In this document: positions 7,642 to 11,192 of the stretch, one piece after another
Numbering within the stretch: the stretch's first letter is position 1
How the letters are laid out: each line of letters starts with the position of its first letter
Assembly (NCBI GenBank): GCA_019425105.1
Contig: JAHYYD010000017.1
Location: 1 to 11,192 of the forward strand
Length of the DNA: 11,192 nt
Reading direction: 5' to 3'
From: Actinomycetota bacterium
Lineage (GTDB): Bacteria; Actinomycetota; Actinomycetes; Actinomycetales; Actinomycetaceae
The notes under the pieces: model-generated
The model's input: the letters and a program-made list of their open reading frames with translations, nothing else
What the model was told of the DNA's origin: nothing
Database searches by the model: none
Position numbers and translations under genes: made by a program

Positions 7642-7958
7642 TGTGATCATGCTGTGACGGTGTTTAGCGCGCATGTACGCCGCCATTCGGGGACCAAGGG
7701 CCCAGGATTGTCACTTGCTGACGCAATGCCATAAAAATAGTGCGGTTGCAACGAAAACACAGACACCCAACACCCGCACGCGACTACCATCACTCGCGCG
7801 CCGATCACCCGAAGCTCAGGCCTTGGCGAACCGCAACCTTCGCCCGCCACAAACACGCGCGGCAACCAACACTCACAACAACGCGCGCTCATTACTTTGT
7901 TTCAAACTCTGTCAGAATATTGGGCAGCACCATCGACGACAGGAAGAGGAAACCACCC
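7641..7958. other. Divergent intergenic region, no gene seen
   Basis: About 318 bases separate the iron box from the start of the CPBP gene. Long frames cross it on both strands, but none has a ribosome site and a recognisable protein. The part from about 7740 to 7890 is rich in CAAC/ACAC-type words on the plus strand. The last 70 bases become AT-rich and hold the likely CPBP promoter. Confidence 0.5.
7892..7920 (+). promoter_or_regulatory. Possible promoter of the CPBP gene
   Basis: TTACTT (7892-7897), a 17-nt spacer and GAATAT (7915-7920) make a weak sigma-70-like promoter in a locally AT-rich patch about 40 nt before the ATG. Neither hexamer is close to consensus, so this is tentative. 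Confidence 0.3.
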
Positions 7959-8780
7959 ATGACAACCGATCCGAATGCCCAGCCCTTGAGCGCGACGCCA
8001 ACATCCCCCGTGGCCGACGCAAGCCCGCAGGGCCCCGCGTCCGCGGCCCCCCTCCCCCTGCGCGACGGCACCGTGGAGAGCGAGCCGGCCCCGGCCTCGT
8101 CCCCCAAGCGCCCCACGCGTGCCGAGTGGGTGCGCATCGCGATCTTCGGGATCCCCTACGCCGCGTTCTTCCTGGTGGGAGTGCCGACATGGATCTTCCC
8201 CGAGTCGTGGGACCTGACCGCCATCAACCTGGCGATCGACACGGTTTTGTTGATCCTCGTCCTCGCGTTCTTCGCACGCGAGTTTTTTCCCGCATTTTCC
8301 TACCTGCGCACGCGCCCCGTGCGCAAGATCGCGCTCCTCTTCGGCCTGTGGCTCCTGGTCGTCATCGTTCAGGCCTCCGTCCGTTTCGCGCTCTACGGAG
8401 GCAACCCGCCAGTTGCCGAAAACCAGCAGCAGGTCATCAACGCCCTGTATGACGGGACCCTTGGCCTGGCGTTCTCCTTCTTCGTGACCGTTGGCGTGCC
8501 CGTGATTGAGGAGATTTTCTTCCGCCACATCCTCATCGGCAAGCTCAGCGCGTACGCCCCCACGTGGCTCGTCGCATCGATCTCAGCGGCACTGTTCGCC
8601 TACATGCACAGCCATCAGTGGCAGGACTTCTTCTCCTACCTGCCGCTCAGCATCGTTTTGACGCTCGTGTACGTGAAGTCCGGGAAGAACGTCGCCTACT
8701 CGTGGCTGTTCCACGCGCTCAACAACACAATCATGGTGATCCTCATGTTCGCCGCGCAGGGAGCACTGCAGAACGCCTGA
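7959..8780 (+). CDS. CPBP-family intramembrane metalloprotease
   Basis: This is a 273-residue protein. A Pro/Ala/Ser-rich N-terminal tail of about 50 residues, presumably cytoplasmic, is followed by about seven or eight membrane segments. The three CPBP (Abi/CAAX protease and bacteriocin-processing) motifs are present: EEIFFR at 184-189 (EExxxR), FAYMH at 213-217 (FxxxH) and HALNN at 252-256 (HxxxN). Glu184, His217 and His252 are the expected catalytic and metal-site residues. Family members include Rce1-type prenyl-protein proteases and bacteriocin self-immunity proteins; the substrate here cannot be told. ATG 7959 is chosen because a purine-rich AGGAAGAGGAAA stretch stands before it. The open frame extending upstream to 7740 has a basic, low-complexity sequence unlike the family. 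It is transcribed away from the iron operon and no partner gene follows it: the next 1.5 kb is repeats. Confidence 0.88.
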   Translation: MTTDPNAQPLSATPTSPVADASPQGPASAAPLPLRDGTVESEPAPASSPKRPTRAEWVRIAIFGIPYAAFFLVGVPTWIFPESWDLTAINLAIDTVLLILVLAFFAREFFPAFSYLRTRPVRKIALLFGLWLLVVIVQASVRFALYGGNPPVAENQQQVINALYDGTLGLAFSFFVTVGVPVIEEIFFRHILIGKLSAYAPTWLVASISAALFAYMHSHQWQDFFSYLPLSIVLTLVYVKSGKNVAYSWLFHALNNTIMVILMFAAQGALQNA

Positions 8781-8797
8781 TTGCTGGATGTCGTGAT

Positions 8798-8821
8798 GCC
8801 CCGCCCGAGCCCGGGCGGGGC
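8798..8821 (+). terminator. GC-rich hairpin after the CPBP gene
   Basis: GCCCCGCCCG (8798-8807) pairs perfectly with CGGGCGGGGC (8812-8821) around a 4-nt loop, starting 17 nt after the CPBP stop. Only GTTGCTGT follows, so there is no true U-tract. It probably ends transcription, as GC-rich hairpins often do in actinobacteria. Confidence 0.7.
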
Positions 8822-8868
8822 GTTGCTGTACGTCCGCTGTTTTTGGACGGCCGCGCCGCCACCAATCG

Positions 8869-8944
8869 GGGGGAATTGCACTACACGAGGGTTCGACACG
8901 CCGGCGACACTCCGTAAGAGGGCTTCGTGTAGTGCAAAACCCCC
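8869..8944. repeat. 22-bp imperfect inverted repeat (motif 1)
   Basis: The left arm (8869-8890) begins GGGGGAATTGCACTACACGA. The right arm (8923-8944) is its reverse complement with 3 mismatches in 22. The arms enclose 32 nt. GCACTACACGA is fully conserved between arms, and the G-run lies on the outside. It is distinct from the terminator just upstream and has the look of a protein-binding or element-end sequence. Function unknown. Confidence 0.8.
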
Positions 8945-9094
8945 ATCGCCGGCGCGGAGAACGCCAGGACACGGAGGACTCGGCCGCACTGCCCATGAGC
9001 GGTGCCAGGGCGCTGCTATAGCCCAGCAACTGGCACGAGCACTACGCCAGAGCAAGACATTATTCGCCCAACAACAACCACGCCGGGCCCCTTG
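8945..9094. other. Spacer between motif 1 and the tandem array
   Basis: About 150 bases with no gene, hairpin or repeat that I can support. Frames crossing it on either strand lack a ribosome site and family resemblance. Confidence 0.4.
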
Positions 9095-9319
9095 GGTACA
9101 AAACTCTCCCAGCACGAGCTGCGCGGCACACTTCCGGTACAAAACTCTCCCTGCACACCCGTCCTCGCCGCATATCCGGTACAAAACTCTCCCCGCACAC
9201 CCACCCTCGCCGCATATCCGGTACAAAACTCTCCCAGCACACCCGTCCTCGCCGCATATCCGGTACAAAACTCTCCCCGCACACCCACCCTCGCCGCATA
9301 TCCGGTACAAAACTCTCCC
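9095..9319 (+). repeat. Tandem array of 16-nt motif, 42-bp period (motif 2)
   Basis: GGTACAAAACTCTCCC occurs exactly at 9095, 9136, 9178, 9220, 9262 and 9304, with spacings of 41, 42, 42, 42 and 42. The 26-nt filler also repeats (GCACACCC, then CCTCGCCGCATATCC). Units at 9178 and 9262 are identical and units at 9136 and 9220 differ by one base, so the array grew by duplication of an 84-bp pair. The first unit has a different filler. Because 42 is a multiple of three, long frames stay open on both strands and give a 14-residue peptide repeat, but no ribosome site supports coding. Confidence 0.95.
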
Positions 9320-9362
9320 AGCTCACCCGAAATGGCTCGATTTGGCGCTTTTTCTGCATGCA

Positions 9363-9419
9363 GGGAGAGTTCTATACCGTTCTCACCACCAAGAAGCTGA
9401 GCAGGGAGAATTTTGTACC
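9363..9419 (-). repeat. Two inverted copies of motif 2
   Basis: After a 43-nt spacer the motif returns on the opposite strand. GGGAGAGTTCTATACC (9363-9378) has 2 mismatches to the reverse complement, and GGGAGAATTTTGTACC (9404-9419) has 1. The array therefore faces inverted partners, with the C/G-rich ends pointing at each other. The palindrome CTGCATGCAG (9354-9363) abuts the first inverted copy. Confidence 0.85.
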
Positions 9420-9610
9420 GATTGCGAGGCAGAGTTGGGGCTAGCCACGACAGCACGGCACGCCCTACTAGTGCGGAAGGCACCGGAGGAACCGGTGGGC
9501 CAGGCCGCGGTGCCCGTGGATAACGGGACCCGGCCGCGGTGCGGGCTTCGGCAGGTTGGTAGGACCAGGCCGCGGCGCCGGTGAGCGGCGATACAACCCA
9601 GCCCCAAACA

Positions 9611-9724
9611 AATTTCGCATGCAATTCCCCCACGACACGAATCGACGCACGCTCAAAAACCGCAGAATATCAACGATTAGATTTCAACACTTGAAATACA
9701 CTCAGGAGAATTGCATGCGAAATT
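9611..9724. repeat. AT-rich element with 17-bp inverted ends (motif 3), copy 1
   Basis: AATTTCGCATGCAATTC (9611-9627) and its perfect reverse complement (9708-9724) bound a 114-bp AT-rich segment. Inside is the palindrome ATTTCAA-CAC-TTGAAAT (9681-9697). At the right end AGGAG is followed after 6 nt by ATG (9715-9717), so the end overlaps a ribosome-site/start-codon arrangement. The left end has GGGGG in the same place on the other strand. It resembles a MITE-like element or a duplicated regulatory leader. No transposase is nearby. Confidence 0.9.
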
Positions 9725-9823
9725 GCTGGATGACAGACGGGCCAGGCTGCGGTGCGGGCTTCGGCCGGTTGGTAGGACCAGGCCGCGGCACCCGTGGGCG
9801 GCGCCATAACCCAGCCCCAAACA

Positions 9824-9937
9824 AATTTCGCATGCAATTCCCCCACGACACGAATCGACGCACGCTCAAAAACCGCAGAATATCAACGATTAGATTTCAA
9901 CACTTGAAATACACTCAGGAGAATTGCATGCGAAATT
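9824..9937. repeat. AT-rich element with 17-bp inverted ends (motif 3), copy 2
   Basis: This is the second copy of the element at 9611-9724, displaced by 213 bases, with ends at 9824-9840 and 9921-9937. The internal palindrome and the AGGAG-N6-ATG arrangement are both kept. I see no difference between the copies within the bounded segment. Confidence 0.9.
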
Positions 9938-10017
9938 GCCGGACGACAGAGGAGCCAGGCCGCGGTGCGGGCTTCGGCCGGTTGGTAGGACCAGGCCGCG
10001 GCACCCGTGGGTGGCGG

Positions 10018-10257
10018 CAGGGCCTGGCCGGACATCGAGCCGACCCGCCGAGCGAAGCTCGCGTGTAGCGATCTCGCGGGAGGGCCGCCGCCCACGAGCA
10101 CACCAGGCCCCACTGGTGTGGAGGGTGCCGGAGGGCACGGGCGGGCTTCGAGGCGCGGCACCGAACGAAGTGAGGATGCCTAGCCTCGCGGGCGGCCGGG
10201 ACCTCCGGCGCCCGGAACACCCGTGGGGCCGCAACACCACCGGCACCAACAACGTAA
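10018..10257. other. GC-rich gene-free stretch with small hairpins
   Basis: No credible gene. Short perfect stems include CGAGC-GAA-GCTCG (10049-10061), CACACCAG/CTGGTGTG (10099-10106 with 10113-10120) and GTGCC/GGCAC (10125-10138). The segment 10113-10135 weakly resembles 9468-9490 (about 17 of 23 bases), so this may be older, decayed repeat material. Confidence 0.5.
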
Positions 10258-10291
10258 CGAGGCCGCGACCGGTTTCCCGGCCACGGCCTCG
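10258..10291 (-). terminator. Candidate terminator after pyruvate phosphate dikinase gene
   Basis: CGAGGCCG (10258-10265) pairs with CGGCCTCG (10284-10291). An inner CCGG/CCGG stem (10269-10272 with 10277-10280) extends it. It lies about 80 nt past the leftward stop of the dikinase gene. The following minus-strand bases, TTACGTTGTTG, are only mildly T-rich, so this is a stem-based rather than a classic U-tract terminator. Confidence 0.55.
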
Positions 10292-10371
10292 CCACTCAGT
10301 CAGCGCCGATCAGAAAGACGGCACCGCGCGGATCGGCACCGCGCTCATCAAAGCAACGGTGCCACCAGCGA

Positions 10372-11192
10372 TCAGGCGGTCATGTCCACGTGATCCTCGA
10401 CCGCGGCGCGGCCAGCCTCGAGGCGGGCGACGGGGACGCGGAACGGGGAGCAGGACACGTAGTCCAGGCCCACGCCATGGAAGAAGTGGATCGACTGCGG
10501 GTCGCCACCGTGCTCGCCACACACGCCGAGCTTGATGTTCGGCTTGGTGGAGCGGGCACGGCGCACGCCTTCGGAGACCAGGGTGCCCACGCCGTGGACG
10601 TCGATGGACTCGAAGGGGGAGACGCCGAAGATGCCGGCCTCGATGTACTGCGGGAAGAACACGCCTTCGACGTCGTCGCGCGAGAAGCCCCACACGGTCT
10701 GCGTCAGGTCGTTGGTGCCGAAGGAGAAGAAGTCCGCTTCCTCGGCGAGGTCCTCGGCCGTCATGGCGGCGCGCGGCAGCTCGATCATGGCGCCGATGGA
10801 GACGCCGGACAGGTCCACGCCACGGGCGGCGGCGACGGAGGCGATGATGCCTTCGGCCTCTTCGCGCACGAGCTGGAGCTCACGCACGGAGCCGACGAGC
10901 GGGACCATGATCTCGGGACGCGGGTTGAGGCCGCGGGCCACGAGATCGGCGGCCGCCTCGCACAGGGCGCGCATCTGCAGGGCGAACAGGCCGGGCAGGT
11001 AGATGCCCAGGCGCACGCCGCGCAGGCCGAGCATGGGGTTCTGCTCGTGCATGCGGCGAACCTCGACGAGCATGGCCTCGTCGGCGGGGTCGAGGGTGCC
11101 GGTGGCCTTGCCGACGGCGACCTTGGTCTCCAGCTCGATGAGGGCGGGCATGAACTCGTGGAGCGGCGGGTCGATGAGGCGCACGGTCATGG
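10372..11192 (-). CDS. ppdK: Pyruvate, phosphate dikinase, C-terminal part
   Basis: The last 272 or so residues of the enzyme that interconverts ATP + pyruvate + phosphate and AMP + phosphoenolpyruvate + diphosphate in the cytoplasm. This is the C-terminal PEP/pyruvate-binding barrel. Counting from the ATG at 11190, it shows IDPPLHEFMP (6-15), RGVRLG (58-63), IELPR (136-140), FGTNDLTQT (157-165), the catalytic Cys224 in GVCGEHGGDP and CSPFRVP (247-253). Full-length enzymes have around 870-900 residues, and the sequence before IDPPLHEF is normally internal. The ATG at 11190 is therefore not the true start and the gene continues past the window. The stop is TGA at 10374-10372. All visible active-site residues are intact. 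It is not functionally tied to the iron operon; the repeat island separates them. Confidence 0.97.
   Translation of the reverse strand, partial: MTVRLIDPPLHEFMPALIELETKVAVGKATGTLDPADEAMLVEVRRMHEQNPMLGLRGVRLGIYLPGLFALQMRALCEAAADLVARGLNPRPEIMVPLVGSVRELQLVREEAEGIIASVAAARGVDLSGVSIGAMIELPRAAMTAEDLAEEADFFSFGTNDLTQTVWGFSRDDVEGVFFPQYIEAGIFGVSPFESIDVHGVGTLVSEGVRRARSTKPNIKLGVCGEHGGDPQSIHFFHGVGLDYVSCSPFRVPVARLEAGRAAVEDHVDMTA

Larger units (their letters stand above)
9525..10017. repeat. 213-bp tandem repeat, about 2.3 copies
   Basis: A GC-rich module (landmark GCGGGCTTCGG at 9541, 9754 and 9967; ending near CCAGGCCGCGGC) alternates with an AT-rich element of about 140 bp in the order A-B-A-B-A, with an exact offset of 213 bases. 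The two B parts look identical over at least 110 bases, while the A parts differ by several substitutions. The period is 71 codons, so a frame reads through both copies (for example ATG 9715 to stop 10068), but its product is low-complexity and matches nothing I know. The related GC-rich word CAGGCCGCGG also occurs at about 9501. Confidence 0.92.

Noticed and set aside
7740..7958. 73-residue N-terminal extension of the CPBP protein
   Set aside because: It has a His/Arg/Thr-rich composition unlike the family and no ribosome site at 7740. The AT-rich promoter-like patch and the purine-rich stretch before ATG 7959 favour the shorter form.
9054..9074. Possible degenerate copy of motif 2 on the minus strand (GGGCGAATAATGTC)
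   Set aside because: Only about 11 of 16 positions agree with the core, which could be chance.
9095..9320. CRISPR array
   Set aside because: The sequences between the 16-nt motifs are themselves repeated and nearly identical, the repeat is too short, and no cas gene is present.
8781..9584. Long plus-strand coding frame with a 14-residue peptide repeat
   Set aside because: It is open because the array period is a multiple of three. It lacks a ribosome site, starts right at the CPBP stop, runs through the inverted repeats, and an equally long frame exists on the other strand.
9715..10068. Small protein of 118 residues starting at AGGAG-N6-ATG inside the repeated element
   Set aside because: Although the start looks plausible, the product is Gly/Arg/Pro-rich translation of the 213-bp repeat with no recognisable domain. 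I treat the start as part of the repeat motif.
8822..10371. tRNA or other structured RNA gene in the gene-free region
   Set aside because: I found hairpins but no cloverleaf, TTCRA arm with CCA-type end, or other known RNA signature.

Overview
The window is high-GC DNA with high-GC codon usage, Shine-Dalgarno-led genes, lipoprotein signal peptides and a DtxR/IdeR-type iron box. This fits an actinobacterium. A member of the Actinomycetaceae (Actinomyces/Schaalia-like) is my best guess from gene content and style, but no rRNA or other marker gene is present to prove it.

Region 1 (1-7640, minus strand) is one leftward operon for iron uptake of the FTR1-P19 type. In transcription order it encodes: an FTR1-family iron permease with a duplicated extracytoplasmic domain (7525-5867); a P19/Tpd-family iron-binding lipoprotein (5810-5178); a polytopic membrane protein with a C-terminal CxxC-rich DUF2318 domain (5039-3720); two FtsX/MacB-type permeases (3710-2433 and 2427-1243); their ATPase (1246-452); and an FMN-binding lipoprotein that runs off the left edge (455-1). 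The last four genes are tightly coupled: one 9-nt gap, then junctions where start and stop codons overlap or nearly touch. A palindrome TTTAGG-N4-CCTAAA about 100 nt upstream of the first gene resembles a DtxR/IdeR operator, so the operon is probably iron-repressed. The likely division of labour is that P19 holds iron outside the membrane and FTR1 moves it across. DUF2318, the ABC complex and the flavoprotein probably handle electron or metal transfer at the outer face. The same gene set is known from the Campylobacter p19 cluster and from bifidobacteria.

Region 2 (7641-8821, plus strand) holds a divergent gene for a CPBP-family (CAAX protease/bacteriocin-processing) membrane protein, followed by a GC-rich hairpin.

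Region 3 (8822-10371) is 1.5 kb with no credible gene. It is full of structured repeats: a 22-bp imperfect inverted repeat; a 42-bp tandem array of a 16-nt motif (six copies) with two more copies inverted after it; and a 213-bp tandem duplication carrying two AT-rich elements bounded by 17-bp perfect inverted repeats. The three motif families have different sequences but share a purine-rich scaffold (GGGRGAATT-like). This is the least explained and most interesting part of the window.

Region 4 (10372-11192, minus strand) is the C-terminal third of pyruvate, phosphate dikinase, cut by the right edge, with a candidate terminator hairpin at 10258-10291.
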